Source of the DNA: Paenibacillus phytorum
GTDB taxonomy: Bacteria > Bacillota > Bacilli > Paenibacillales > NBRC-103111
Assembly: GCF_013141715.1 (NCBI RefSeq)
Contig: NZ_WHOA01000095.1
Coordinates: 41,829-105,828 of the forward strand
Reading direction: 5' to 3'
DNA: 64,000 bases
Both the position numbers and the translations under genes were made by a program. Below the pieces are notes generated by a model. The model was not told the origin of the DNA. It ran no database searches and worked only from the letters and a program-made list of their open reading frames with translations. Position 1 is the first letter of the stretch, and each line of letters begins with the position of its first letter. Below are positions 1-9,065 of this stretch, piece by piece.

Positions 1-1200
1 ACCTCGACCGTTATCCCACACTTCTATCCAGCGTTCGTTCTTGACTACTTTTACTCGAATACCCGCCGAGGACCCCTCAGGAATATGGTTAATGGCATTG
101 TCCAGCAAATTGATAAACACCTGCCTCAACCGGTCTGCATCCGCATAAACCAAGTAAGGCCCCTCCGCCTCTGAGCTCAATTCGATCTGCTTTGCTTTAG
201 CTTTCATCTTGAGTTGGGTAACCACCAGCCCTATTAATTCAGGCACATCGACATCCTGGAGGTTTAATTTGACCTGCTTCTCCTCAAAAGACGACAGCTC
301 CATCAAATCATCAACCAAATGGCTTAGTCGAAGGGTTTCCTGAAGAGAAACTTGGATGAATTCTTTCGCATCTTCAGGCTCAACGACGCCATCCGTTATC
401 CCTTGCAGGGAAGCTCGAATTGTTGTCAAAGGCGTCCGCAGCTCGTGAGAAATTTCGGATAGAAATCGCTTGCGTCCCTCTTCTACCTTCTGCAGTTTAC
501 CGGCCATGCGATTCAGAGATCCTGACAGCGAGGCGATCTCGTCCTTGCCTCTAACTGGTACTCTTCCGCTGAAATCGCCCAATGCCAAAGCCTCTGCGGT
601 TTTACTCATGAGCTGAATCGGCTTCATAAAATGTCTGGAGACGAAGTATAGGACAGCAATTGCAAGTAACGCAACCGTTAAGGCAGATAGGAATATCGCT
701 CGATTAATGCCATTGATAGTATCTTGAATATTTATAATTGGAGTATATAAGAAAATCCCGCCAATAACGCGATTCTCCTGCATGACAGGTCGCCCGACAA
801 TGAGCATTTTCACCGTACTATTTTGAGCAAAATTGCTTTGCACCGTCACTTGATTACCCAACAGTACTTTATCCACCCATTCCTTACGTGCTGGGGCCTC
901 GCCCACCGACTGAATCTTATCCAGATTTGCTTTGGGATGCTTAATAACGGCAACGCGAACGTTCGACGTTTTCTCCATGGCGCTAATCTGCTTACGAAAA
1001 TCCTTCAGCTGTGTCGAGTTATCGAACAAATCCTTGGCCAGTTCACCAACTTGCTCCACCTTCTCTAGTAGGAGCTTCTCGCTGCGTTCATAGGTTTTCT
1101 GTTTCATCGAATAGCCAATGGTTCCTGAAATGGCAAGAATGGACACAACGGTAATAGAAATATAAATAAATAATAGCTTGCGATAAAAGGAGTTCAGCAT
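1..1200 (-). CDS. Sensor histidine kinase of a two-component system (3' end outside window)
   Basis: Partial gene: the frame is open from the ATG at 1200 to the window edge, so about 400 residues are visible and the C-terminal G boxes are missing. A membrane segment lies at residues 9-32, an extracytoplasmic sensor of roughly 140 residues follows, then a second membrane segment near 173-195, a HAMP region starting with PIQL, an H box reading SEISHELRTPLTT (phospho-acceptor His near residue 250) and an N box reading FINLLDNAINH. The protein autophosphorylates and passes the phosphate to a partner regulator. Its start codon overlaps the end of the upstream regulator gene (ATGCTGA), so the two are translationally coupled and the partner is certain from context. 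The input signal cannot be told from sequence. Confidence 0.93.
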   Translation of the reverse strand, partial: MLNSFYRKLLFIYISITVVSILAISGTIGYSMKQKTYERSEKLLLEKVEQVGELAKDLFDNSTQLKDFRKQISAMEKTSNVRVAVIKHPKANLDKIQSVGEAPARKEWVDKVLLGNQVTVQSNFAQNSTVKMLIVGRPVMQENRVIGGIFLYTPIINIQDTINGINRAIFLSALTVALLAIAVLYFVSRHFMKPIQLMSKTAEALALGDFSGRVPVRGKDEIASLSGSLNRMAGKLQKVEEGRKRFLSEISHELRTPLTTIRASLQGITDGVVEPEDAKEFIQVSLQETLRLSHLVDDLMELSSFEEKQVKLNLQDVDVPELIGLVVTQLKMKAKAKQIELSSEAEGPYLVYADADRLRQVFINLLDNAINHIPEGSSAGIRVKVVKNERWIEVWDNGRG

Positions 1201-1898
1201 GCACCAGGACCCTCAAACTTATACCCGACTCCCCAAACGGTACGGATGCTCCAGTCCTCTTTCCTGTCCGTCAAAGCAGAAAGCTTTTGTCTCAAACGTT
1301 TAATATATAAATCCACGACGCGGTCTTCACCCTCGAAATCCCAACCCCATATCTTTGCGATCAGGTCCTCCCGGGTAAATACTTGATTCGGGTTTCTTAC
1401 GAAAAACAGCAGCAGCTCATACTCTTTCTTGGGCAAAGCAACGAACTGCCCTTCTACAGTCACATCATGAGACAGGCTATCCACTCGCAAGCTGCCAACT
1501 TCATATAGATGAGCAGGTGCAGCAGCTTCTGTGCGGAGCAGCGTCCTGCGTAGAATCGTGGTCACACGAGCAACCAGTTCATTCGGGTCAAAGGGCTTCA
1601 CCAGATAATCATCGGCTCCCATCTGCAAACCTTCAATTCGCTCATCCACGTGACCTCTTGCCGTCAGCATGAGAATAGGAACATCACTCTTCGCACGAAT
1701 TTTCTGGCAGACCTCCCAGCCATCGCGCTTGGGCATCATAATATCGAGCACAATGAAGTCTGGGTGCAGCTCATCGAACTGGGTTAGCGCCTGCTCACCG
1801 TCATTTGCGGTTACCACCCTATAGCCATTTTTTTCCAAATATAACTTCGTAATCCGGCAAATATTAAGATCATCATCTACCACCAATACGGTTGTCAC
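1194..1898 (-). CDS. OmpR/PhoB-family response regulator
   Basis: A 234-residue DNA-binding response regulator. The receiver domain (residues 1-118) has the acidic pocket DDD at 8-10, phospho-acceptor D52 in VLDIMMP and the conserved lysine in YLVKPF; residues 135-230 form a winged helix with the typical VVDLYIKRLRQKL recognition region. It acts with the kinase encoded immediately downstream, whose start overlaps this stop by seven bases. The target genes are not evident; the gene stands first in its operon and may autoregulate. Family assignment is firm, biological role unknown. Confidence 0.95.
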   Translation of the reverse strand: MTTVLVVDDDLNICRITKLYLEKNGYRVVTANDGEQALTQFDELHPDFIVLDIMMPKRDGWEVCQKIRAKSDVPILMLTARGHVDERIEGLQMGADDYLVKPFDPNELVARVTTILRRTLLRTEAAAPAHLYEVGSLRVDSLSHDVTVEGQFVALPKKEYELLLFFVRNPNQVFTREDLIAKIWGWDFEGEDRVVDLYIKRLRQKLSALTDRKEDWSIRTVWGVGYKFEGPGAC

Positions 1899-2015
1899 GC
1901 GGCACTCTCCTTAAGAAATAGGATTCATCATTTATATTACTGGATATTTGTGAACAAAAAATTTATTTTTCAAAATCGTTTTTTTACCGCGTCGGGCTGC
2001 GGGCTGCCTGCACAA

Positions 2016-2044
2016 CAAAAAAATCCTAGCTTTCACTAGGATTT
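2016..2044 (-). terminator. Rho-independent terminator of glnS
   Basis: Perfect 9-bp inverted repeat (AAATCCTAG at 2021-2029 with CTAGGATTT at 2036-2044, loop of 6) which on the minus strand is followed by a run of T. It sits 39 bp after the glnS stop. Confidence 0.88.
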
Positions 2045-2082
2045 CCTGTCTAATCTTTATATGAACTCAAGTGCGCCCAATC

Positions 2083-3753
2083 TTATATTTCAAACGAGCT
2101 TTTCAGCGAGACAATCAGGTTAAATACCAATCGGTCGCTTGTTGTATGTTTCGGATCTACGTTGAAATAGCCATGGCGGAAAAATTGGAACTTATCATGC
2201 GGCTGCGCTTGCTTCATATTGTCTTCCACGAAACCTTGCACGATTTGCAACGAGTTCGGATTCAAGTTCTCCAAGAACGAAGCATCTTCGTTCTCTTGGT
2301 TATCGAGAATCAGCGGCTCATACAAGCGGAACTCCGCAGGTACAGCGCTCTTCGCATCCACCCAGTGAATCGTTCCTTTGACTTTACGACCCGTAAAGCC
2401 GCTGCCGCTTTTCGTTTCCACGTCATACGTACAGTGCAGCTCAACCACTTTGCCGTTCTCATCTTTGATGAAGTCATTGCACTTGATGAAGTAGGCGTTT
2501 TTCAACCGCACTTCGTTACCAGGAAATAACCGGAAATATTTGTTTGGCGGATTTTCCATGAAATCGTCTTGCTCGATGTAGATCTCGCGGGAGAACGGAA
2601 TTTGGCGATTGCCCATCTCCGGATTCTCTGCGTTGTTCTCCATATCCAGCATTTCGACTTGATCCTCAGGGTAGTTCGTGATTACGACTTTGAGCGGATT
2701 CAGAACACCCATCGTACGCATCGCCTTCAACTTCAGATCCTCACGGATAAAGTGATCCAGCATGCGAGTATCAACGACGCTTCCTCCGCCTCCTTTGGAT
2801 ACTCCAAGCTCACGAACAAAATTGCGAATCGACTCTGCAGTTAAGCCTCTGCGGCGCAGACCAGATATTGTCGGCATACGCGGATCGTCCCAACCGTCAA
2901 CTGCTTTCTCGTCGACGAGCTGTTTAAGCTTTCTTTTGCTCGTAACGGTATTCATTAGACTAATACGGGCGAATTCGTATTGCCTTGGTACATTTGGCAT
3001 TTCGCACTCTCGAACGACCCAGTCGTAGAAAGGACGTTGATCTTCAAACTCACTTGAACAAAGGGAATGTGTGACGCCTTCAATCGCATCCTCTAAAGGG
3101 TGGGCATACGCATACATCGGATAGATGCACCAAGCATCTCCTGTATTATGGTGATGTGCGTGAAGAATGCGATATATGATAGGGTCTCTCAGATTAATAT
3201 TCGGCGACGACATATCAATTTTTGCACGTAATACACGCTCACCGTCTTTGAATTCTCCAGCACGCATACGCTCAAATAGGGACAGATTTTCCTCAACGGT
3301 GCGTTCACGATAGGGACTATTCGTACCTCCCTGCGTCAGCGTGCCGCGAGTTTCACGTATTTCATCCGCTGATTGGTCATCTACAAAAGCCAGACCTTTG
3401 CGAATCAAGATCAATGCACGGTTATACATTTCTTCAAAATAATCCGAAGCAAAGAAAAGACCATCCCATTTGAAGCCGAGCCAAGCTACATCTTCTTTAA
3501 TGGATTCCACATACTCAATATCTTCTTTGACCGGATTCGTGTCATCAAATCGCAGGTTCGTTAACCCATTAAAATCATCAGCAATTTCGAAGTTCGTGCA
3601 AATCGCTTTCGCATGTCCTATATGAAGGTAACCGTTCGGCTCCGGGGGGAATCGGGTAACCACCTGACTGACTTTGCCTGATTTCAGATCTTCGTTTACA
3701 ATGTTCTTAATGAAATTGGATGGCGTGTTTACTACTGCGCTCTTCGTTTCCAT
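2083..3753 (-). CDS. glnS: Glutaminyl-tRNA synthetase
   Basis: A 556-residue class I aminoacyl-tRNA synthetase that charges tRNA-Gln directly with glutamine. The Rossmann-fold HIGH motif appears as [15 protein letters not shown] near residue 36, and the KMSKS loop as [11 protein letters not shown] near residue 270; the C-terminal half carries the anticodon-binding beta-barrels. Length matches bacterial GlnRS of the E. coli type without a YqeY extension. The start ATG at 3753 has an upstream GGGAGAAAGG-like site. It is monocistronic, with its own terminator, and divergent from the M29 aminopeptidase gene. Most Bacillota make Gln-tRNA indirectly through GatCAB; a real GlnRS occurs only in some lineages, so the gene was probably acquired in an ancestor. 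Confidence 0.97.
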   Translation of the reverse strand: METKSAVVNTPSNFIKNIVNEDLKSGKVSQVVTRFPPEPNGYLHIGHAKAICTNFEIADDFNGLTNLRFDDTNPVKEDIEYVESIKEDVAWLGFKWDGLFFASDYFEEMYNRALILIRKGLAFVDDQSADEIRETRGTLTQGGTNSPYRERTVEENLSLFERMRAGEFKDGERVLRAKIDMSSPNINLRDPIIYRILHAHHHNTGDAWCIYPMYAYAHPLEDAIEGVTHSLCSSEFEDQRPFYDWVVRECEMPNVPRQYEFARISLMNTVTSKRKLKQLVDEKAVDGWDDPRMPTISGLRRRGLTAESIRNFVRELGVSKGGGGSVVDTRMLDHFIREDLKLKAMRTMGVLNPLKVVITNYPEDQVEMLDMENNAENPEMGNRQIPFSREIYIEQDDFMENPPNKYFRLFPGNEVRLKNAYFIKCNDFIKDENGKVVELHCTYDVETKSGSGFTGRKVKGTIHWVDAKSAVPAEFRLYEPLILDNQENEDASFLENLNPNSLQIVQGFVEDNMKQAQPHDKFQFFRHGYFNVDPKHTTSDRLVFNLIVSLKSSFEI

Positions 3754-3837
3754 ATGTTCCCAGCCTTTCTCCCACGGGTTAAAGTTTTATTTTCTATCAT
3801 ACACTAAATCTCACTTAAATATAAAGGAGCCAGCGAT

Positions 3838-5067
3838 ATGGAGACATTCGAACATTATTTAGATAAATATGCAGAGCTTGCGATTCGTGTAGGATTAAAC
3901 GTACAAAAGGACCAAACCGTCGTCATCATGACGCCGATCGCCTGTGCTGACTTTGTGCGCAAGCTAACGAAAAAGGCTTACGACGCTGGGGCCAAAGATG
4001 TCGTCATCGATTGGGACGACGATGAAGTGAAGGCGTTGCGCATCAAGCACGCCCCGGAATCCACGCTGCGCGAGTACCCCATGTGGCGAGCAAGCGGCCT
4101 GGAAGAGATGGCGAAGGAAGGTGCAGCCTTCCTCCAAATCTACGCGCCTAACTCCGATTTGCTCAAAGATGTAGACCCTGAGCGGGTCGCCATTTCTAGC
4201 AAAACTACAGCAACTGCGCGCGAGGGGTTCCTGAAATATTTGCGCAGCAATCAGGTGAATTGGTTGATGGTCTCCTTCCCGACAGCGGAATGGTCGGCTA
4301 AGGTATTCCCGGATTTGAGCGAAGCCGAGCGCATCACGAAGCTGTGGGAGCAGATTTTCAAGTTAACTCGCGTGGATAAAGATGATCCGGTTGCAGCATG
4401 GAAACAGCATGTCGAGACGCTGACAGAAAAGCAGAACCTGCTGAACAATAAAAAGTACAAGCAGCTTCATTTCAAAGCTCCTGGTACAGATTTATACATA
4501 GAGCTAGCCCCTAAGCATCAATGGGTTGCCGCAGGAAGCGAGTCAGAGCGAGGCATTTTCTTCGTGCCGAATATCCCAACAGAAGAAGTATTTACGATGC
4601 CTGCACGAAATGGCACGAACGGAACCGTTCGCAGCACTTTGCCACTGAGTTATCAAGGTTCCCTAATCAATGGCTTCAGTCTGAAATTCGAAAATGGCCG
4701 AGTTGTCGAAGCGACCGCTGAGGTGGGTCAAGAAGTACTAAATAAGATGCTGGACATGGATGAGGGCGCTCGTTACTTGGGTGAAGTGGCACTCGTGCCT
4801 TATGACTCCCCCATTTCACAGTCAGGGCTCATTTACTACAACACCTTATTTGATGAAAATGCTTCCTGTCACGTAGCTCTCGGTAATTCATATCCGTTCA
4901 CGATTGAAGGCGGAACGACGATGAGCCCCGAGGAGCTAGTTCAGAATGGCTACAATAAAAGCCTAATCCACGTAGACTTCATGATTGGCTCCGCCGACAT
5001 GGAGATTGATGGCATTCTGGCAGATGGAAGCCGCGAACCTTTGTTCCGCAAAGGAAACTGGGCATAA
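3838..5067 (+). CDS. M29-family metallo-aminopeptidase (AmpS/PepS type)
   Basis: A 409-residue cytosolic leucyl aminopeptidase of peptidase family M29, removing N-terminal residues from peptides with two metal ions. The family signature is clear in the C-terminal half: GEVALVPYDSPISQSG, the block containing NTLFDENASCHVALG, and the end motif HVDFMIGSADMEIDG, which supply the metal-binding Glu, His and Asp residues. The N-terminal 180 residues are the family-specific domain. AAAGGAG lies 9 bp before the ATG. The gene is a single unit divergent from glnS and ended by a strong hairpin. Confidence 0.95.
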   Translation: METFEHYLDKYAELAIRVGLNVQKDQTVVIMTPIACADFVRKLTKKAYDAGAKDVVIDWDDDEVKALRIKHAPESTLREYPMWRASGLEEMAKEGAAFLQIYAPNSDLLKDVDPERVAISSKTTATAREGFLKYLRSNQVNWLMVSFPTAEWSAKVFPDLSEAERITKLWEQIFKLTRVDKDDPVAAWKQHVETLTEKQNLLNNKKYKQLHFKAPGTDLYIELAPKHQWVAAGSESERGIFFVPNIPTEEVFTMPARNGTNGTVRSTLPLSYQGSLINGFSLKFENGRVVEATAEVGQEVLNKMLDMDEGARYLGEVALVPYDSPISQSGLIYYNTLFDENASCHVALGNSYPFTIEGGTTMSPEELVQNGYNKSLIHVDFMIGSADMEIDGILADGSREPLFRKGNWA

Positions 5068-5096
5068 GAACGGCAAGCAGGATTTAATAGAAAGAA

Positions 5097-5147
5097 AGAC
5101 CGCCACATCATGGAACCATGAACTCCGTGAGATGGCGGTCTTTTTTT
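5097..5147 (+). terminator. Terminator after the M29 peptidase gene, possibly bidirectional
   Basis: AGACCGCCACATCA (5097-5110) pairs with TGAGATGGCGGTCT (5128-5141) with one mismatch, followed by seven T. The opposite side is T-rich on the minus strand too, so it may also end the convergent gene at 5233-6054. Confidence 0.85.
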
Positions 5148-5232
5148 AGTAGATAAGAAAGTATAAGTTTTATACTTTTGCTTCGCATCTACCTTGACAA
5201 ACGCGCTCGTCCCAGAAGGACGATGGAGTCGT

Positions 5233-6054
5233 TTATCCTTGACGTAGCTTGCCAGGCAGCGTTTTGACAATCGAGGCGTCTTTTAAAATCCATTTCCCTT
5301 TTTTCCATTTCCAAACGGAAATGGCGTATCCAAGTGTATCTGCATTCGCAATACCTGTGATTCGCTGAACACCTCTCAGCTCACAGTACCCATCCCGATC
5401 TACATCCATCGGCTTCAGAGCGCCATAACCATGAACATCCACAATAATAGGCTTCACTACTATGCCATTTTTGTACACACCGAATTTCTCGTAATCGTCC
5501 TTGCGGTCTTTGATATCAATTTTGAAAGACCTCCCTGTCTCTTCCAGTTTCATCTTTACCACATAATTTTTCTTGAAGGTAGCCTTTACATGAAGTGGAC
5601 TAGGCAGCGGGATAGCAGTCGGAACATTATTTTTCAGTGAGTAAATATAGTAGTTGGATAGCCCACCACTTCCCCCTGTTTCGGCGGATACATAGATTTG
5701 AGGCAGCTTATCCTGAATAAAGTCACAAAAATCCATCAGTGGGTTATACCCACCCTCAAGCGGGATGACAACATGGGTCTGAGCCGGTCCTATGACGGTA
5801 ATGAATAGCTTATTATAGTACGGACTGCTAGTATCCGACTTCATCCCTATCAGGGATACTGTATCAGGTTTGCCATCACCAGTGACATCAATCTCACGCG
5901 TTTGTATAAGCTCGCCCTGCTGTGCAGTTTGCGGCGGCGGTGGTGGCGGTAACTCTTCAGCAGACACGAGTCCCCCTCTCCATAAGGATGAGCTGCTCAA
6001 TAGTAAACTAATTACCGCTGTGTATAGGGCGATTTTAACGCATTTTCTAAACAT
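5233..6054 (-). CDS. Secreted protein with an FG-GAP-like calcium motif, function unknown
   Basis: A 273-residue exported protein. The first 32 residues form a Sec signal peptide (basic FRKCVK start, hydrophobic core, cleavage expected after VSA). A short run of six prolines follows, then DVTGDGKPDTVSL, a DxTxDGxxD calcium-binding loop of the type found in FG-GAP/VCBS repeats; a related acidic loop, DVDRDGYCELRG, occurs near residue 218. The rest looks beta-rich. No catalytic motif is visible. It lies convergent to the M29 peptidase gene and divergent from the WYL regulator gene. Exported, calcium-binding and possibly wall-associated is as far as the sequence goes. Confidence 0.75.
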   Translation of the reverse strand: MFRKCVKIALYTAVISLLLSSSSLWRGGLVSAEELPPPPPPQTAQQGELIQTREIDVTGDGKPDTVSLIGMKSDTSSPYYNKLFITVIGPAQTHVVIPLEGGYNPLMDFCDFIQDKLPQIYVSAETGGSGGLSNYYIYSLKNNVPTAIPLPSPLHVKATFKKNYVVKMKLEETGRSFKIDIKDRKDDYEKFGVYKNGIVVKPIIVDVHGYGALKPMDVDRDGYCELRGVQRITGIANADTLGYAISVWKWKKGKWILKDASIVKTLPGKLRQG

Positions 6055-6204
6055 GTAATCCGACTCCTAATCATAGATTTGAATTCGGCTTATTATTTCA
6101 AAATTTTCCATTGGGTATGCGGGCGTTTTATTACTCCACAAAGGAATTCCTTTTCTGGAATCGAATGTTTAAAGTTATATATATGAATCGATGAGGTGCT
6201 TCTC

Positions 6205-7149
6205 TTGAAAATTGATCGTCTGCTTGCCATAACTATGCTGCTTTTGAACCGAAGAAGAATCAGTGCTAAAGAGCTTTCGGAGCGTTTTGAAGTGTCTTTA
6301 CGTACGGTTTACCGAGACGTTGAGGCCATTAACCAAGCTGGCGTTCCTGTCGTTTCTTATGCAGGGATGAGCGGTGGCTACGAAATTATGGACCAATATC
6401 GGCTGGATCGCCAATTTCTGTCCCTCGATGAGCTGCAATCTATTATTGTCGGCCTCAAAGGAATCCGCTCTACTGTCGGCGACCAAGAGATCAGCAACCT
6501 TCTTGATAAAGTCGGCGCTCTCGTGGCGAAATCGGAACAGAATACCGTCGCTAATCTAAACAATCAACTTATTATTGATATGAATCCTTGGCGTGGCAGC
6601 AATCAGGACAAAGAGAAGCTGAGCACTCTGCGCACTTCAATTAAAGAATCCAAACTGATTTCCTTTCAATATATGACTTCCCAAAGTGAGCAGTCTGTGC
6701 GAACAGTAGAACCTATGGGCATTGTGGTCAAAGGCTTTGGCTGGTATTTGTATGGCTACTGCCTGCTGCGTCAAGATTTTCGCGTCTTCCGATTATCTCG
6801 TATGAAAGAGATTGAAGTGCTTCAGAGAACCTTTGAACGTAAAGAAGGAACCTTAGAACAGCTAGATCATACCTGGGGCAAAAGAGACCCCTCCTCGCTC
6901 ATCAAACTCGTGCTGCATGCGCAGCCGAACGTTCGCGCTCAAGTAGAGGATTATTTCCGTCCTGAGCAAATTAACGTTCAAGCTGACGGCACTTTGATCA
7001 TTACCGCCACTCAACCGGATGAATCATGGCTTCATGGCATGCTTCTTAGCTATGGTCCCAACCTGCGTATTCTCGAGCCGGCCCATATTGCAGCCATCAT
7101 CAAAGATAAAGCTGAAAAAATTGTTCAACTCTACGCAAATGAACACTGA
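6205..7149 (+). CDS. WYL-domain transcriptional regulator (YafY/YobV type)
   Basis: A 314-residue regulator with an N-terminal DeoR-type helix-turn-helix (residues 2-55, including SAKELSERFEVSLRTVYRDV) and a central WYL domain from about 140 to 225 that binds an effector, followed by the WCX extension. The start is taken at TTG 6205 because GAGGTG ends 6 bp before it and the protein then begins MKIDRLLAI, the usual family N-terminus; an in-frame GTG at 6196 would add three residues inside the ribosome site. The downstream neighbour is a DinB-family gene separated by 154 bp with its own promoter, inverted repeats and duplicated hairpin, which suggests that this regulator controls it. Confidence 0.92.
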   Translation: MKIDRLLAITMLLLNRRRISAKELSERFEVSLRTVYRDVEAINQAGVPVVSYAGMSGGYEIMDQYRLDRQFLSLDELQSIIVGLKGIRSTVGDQEISNLLDKVGALVAKSEQNTVANLNNQLIIDMNPWRGSNQDKEKLSTLRTSIKESKLISFQYMTSQSEQSVRTVEPMGIVVKGFGWYLYGYCLLRQDFRVFRLSRMKEIEVLQRTFERKEGTLEQLDHTWGKRDPSSLIKLVLHAQPNVRAQVEDYFRPEQINVQADGTLIITATQPDESWLHGMLLSYGPNLRILEPAHIAAIIKDKAEKIVQLYANEH

Positions 7150-7180
7150 CAGGACGTTGTCAGTGGTGGTTGTCTATAAT
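7144..7180 (+). promoter_or_regulatory. Inverted repeat plus -10 box upstream of the DinB gene
   Basis: CACTGACA (7144-7151) and TGTCAGTG (7158-7165) are perfect inverted arms around GGACGT, overlapping the stop codon of the WYL gene; a consensus TATAAT lies at 7175-7180. No good -35 box is seen, which would fit an activator- or repressor-controlled promoter. Operator of the adjacent WYL regulator is an inference. Confidence 0.5.
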
Positions 7181-7215
7181 GAGGTTATGAAGTAGGCGAA
7201 ACCAATAGATGACTA

Positions 7216-7288
7216 CTTACGATGCCAGTTTTTCTGGCGAAAAACTCAAGTTAATGCTTACGATGCCAGTTTTTCTGGCTAAAAACTC
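7216..7288 (+). repeat. Tandem 32-bp direct repeat with hairpins in the DinB leader
   Basis: Two copies (7216-7247 and 7257-7288) differ at a single base and have a 41-bp period. Each holds the perfect palindrome GCCAG-N5-CTGGC, and an overlapping alternative pairing AGTTTTT/AAAAACT that excludes the first. The second copy ends just before the AAGGAGG of the DinB gene. Confidence 0.85.
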
Positions 7289-7303
7289 TAAGGAGGCTCA
7301 CCC

Positions 7304-7804
7304 ATGTTTAGAACAATCGAAGATTTTGTAAATGAATGGAACAATGAAGCAAAAGCTACCCAGCGCGTGCTGGACACTTTGACAGATGCTTCACTTAAAC
7401 AGCAAATTGGGCCTGAGCTCCGCACACTAGGTCAAATAGGTTGGCATATCGCTACAACAATTCATGAAATGTCCTCACGTACAGGTCTCAAATTCGACGC
7501 TCCCGAGGGTGAAGAACTCGCACCAGCATCCGCCAAGACAATTGCTGACACCTACCGCTCCTCTTCAGCCGGGCTAGCCGAAGCTATCCTGGCCCAGTGG
7601 ACGGATGCTAAGCTCGCTGAAAGCAGCGACATGTATGGCGAGCAGTGGCGTAATGGTTTAACGCTACGCATCATTATTTCGCATGAAATTCACCACCGCG
7701 GTGAAATGATTGTCTTGATGCGCCAAGCCGGACTACGCGTACCGGACATTTACGGTCCGACTCGCGAGGATTGGTTGGAGCGCGGCATGCAGCCATTGGT
7801 GTGA
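7304..7804 (+). CDS. DinB-family protein
   Basis: A 166-residue four-helix-bundle protein of the DinB/YfiT superfamily. The metal-binding histidines are visible as GWHIATTIHE near residue 46 and HEIHHRGEM near residue 126. Members include thiol transferases using bacillithiol or mycothiol and uncharacterised damage-inducible proteins; the reaction here is not known. An AAGGAGG lies 7 bp before the ATG. The leader with tandem hairpins and the upstream WYL gene point to specific regulation. A strong terminator follows. Confidence 0.88.
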   Translation: MFRTIEDFVNEWNNEAKATQRVLDTLTDASLKQQIGPELRTLGQIGWHIATTIHEMSSRTGLKFDAPEGEELAPASAKTIADTYRSSSAGLAEAILAQWTDAKLAESSDMYGEQWRNGLTLRIIISHEIHHRGEMIVLMRQAGLRVPDIYGPTREDWLERGMQPLV

Positions 7805-7822
7805 TTTAAAGTAGATGAATGA

Positions 7823-7848
7823 AAGAGCACATGGATGTGCTCTTTTTT
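7823..7848 (+). terminator. Terminator of the DinB gene
   Basis: AAGAGCACAT pairs with ATGTGCTCTT across a two-base loop and is followed by T6. Confidence 0.9.
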
Positions 7849-8243
7849 GGCTTTTTAGGGGTTATATTTGGGGGGGTTGTCCCCAAAGTCATATCTGGAA
7901 TATTCAGCTCCCACCTGTGAATTCGAAGCCTGAATGTTACTTCCATTGGAATAAATCCAATAAAATTGGGCTTTTCGAAGTATGAGAGTCGATTCCATTG
8001 CATTTTCTACAATTAAGTGCCAACCTAGGAAATTTAAGAGAAAAAGCCGGATTGTCTTAGAGACGAAAATCCGGCATTCTTATGTACTTATTGAACAATT
8101 ACAAAAGAACTCTGAGATTCAAACCAGTGATTTGACAGTATTAAGTATTATGGCTTTAATCATTCGTTATCTGGTTTCGCTCAAGGCTCGTGACGGGCAG
8201 AACGAGATGATCCAGGTCGATATGCATAGCGTTGACACCCAAT
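7849..8243. other. Gene-free stretch between two convergent genes
   Basis: Contains the 3' untranslated part and terminator of the UPF0173 gene (8036-8075). A 92-codon frame on the plus strand (7982-8260) has no ribosome site and overlaps that terminator, so I do not call it. Nothing else is supported. Confidence 0.6.
8036..8075 (-). terminator. Probable terminator of the UPF0173 gene
   Basis: GCCGGATT (8046-8053) pairs with AATCCGGC (8068-8075), with an inner GTCT/AGAC stem; on the minus strand the hairpin is followed by TTTTTCTC. It lies about 170 bp after the stop codon, which is unusually far. Confidence 0.65.
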
Positions 8244-8939
8244 TTATTTTACGAGTGTAAGCTGTTCTCCAGGCTGAAGAGCGAAGCCTTCGATTCCTTG
8301 CTCCTTCAGCTGTGCGGTGAAGGCTGCACTATCTTGCACGATGCCTGGGAATGTGCTGTGATGAACCGGGATCACGTTCTTTGCTTGCAGCCACTTTGCT
8401 GCAATCAGAGCATCCTTAGGTCCCATTGTGTAAAAATCCCCGATCGGCAGTACCGCGTAATCAATATCGTGGAGCTCGCCGATCATTTTCATATCTCCGA
8501 ACAAGGAGGTGTCTCCGGCATGATAAAGCGTAATTCCGTTCCAATCCATGACAAATCCGCCCGGCATGCCTGCATAGACGATGCTTTGGGAATCGTCCGA
8601 TATGATAGAGGAGCTGTGGAACGCGTGAACAAGCTTTGCTCTGGCAAATCCCAAGTCCACAGTTCCTCCGATGTTCATTCCGATCGTCTTCAGACCCTTC
8701 CAAGAGTAATAGGTAGCAAGCTCAAAGGTGGCGATAATGGTCGCATCGTTAGCTCTGGCGATAGCTTCCGCATCAGCAGTGTGATCCGTGTGTCCGTGTG
8801 TAAGCAAGATATATTGAACTTGAATGTCCTCGGCTTTCGCTTTGGCAACGGGATTGCCGCTCAGGAACGGATCGATGATGATCGAGCGCTCTCCATCCGA
8901 GATCTGAATGCAAGAGTGTCCGTGAAAAATAAGGTTCAT
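8244..8939 (-). CDS. UPF0173 metal-dependent hydrolase (YtkL-like)
   Basis: A 231-residue metallo-beta-lactamase-fold protein. Metal ligands are visible as FHGHSC at residue 5, the signature LLTHGHTDHTADA near residue 46, the block YHAGDTSLFGDM and a late HHSTF. Family UPF0173 is widespread in bacteria and archaea; the substrate is not established. GGAG lies 9 bp before the ATG. It is transcribed alone and faces away from the PaaX-type gene. Confidence 0.93.
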   Translation of the reverse strand: MNLIFHGHSCIQISDGERSIIIDPFLSGNPVAKAKAEDIQVQYILLTHGHTDHTADAEAIARANDATIIATFELATYYSWKGLKTIGMNIGGTVDLGFARAKLVHAFHSSSIISDDSQSIVYAGMPGGFVMDWNGITLYHAGDTSLFGDMKMIGELHDIDYAVLPIGDFYTMGPKDALIAAKWLQAKNVIPVHHSTFPGIVQDSAAFTAQLKEQGIEGFALQPGEQLTLVK

Positions 8940-9065
8940 TTTTTCTCCTCCGTATACTATTTATTATTCGTTAGACGACAATTCGAGTATATTATTTATT
9001 TCTTTTTTTGTCAAATTACTGTAATATGAGGATAGCAAGTATTCTGGAAGGGGATCAAAAACCGA

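Noticed and set aside
7982..8260. 92-codon frame on the plus strand
   Set aside because: No ribosome site, overlaps the likely terminator and 3' end of the UPF0173 gene, no recognisable family.
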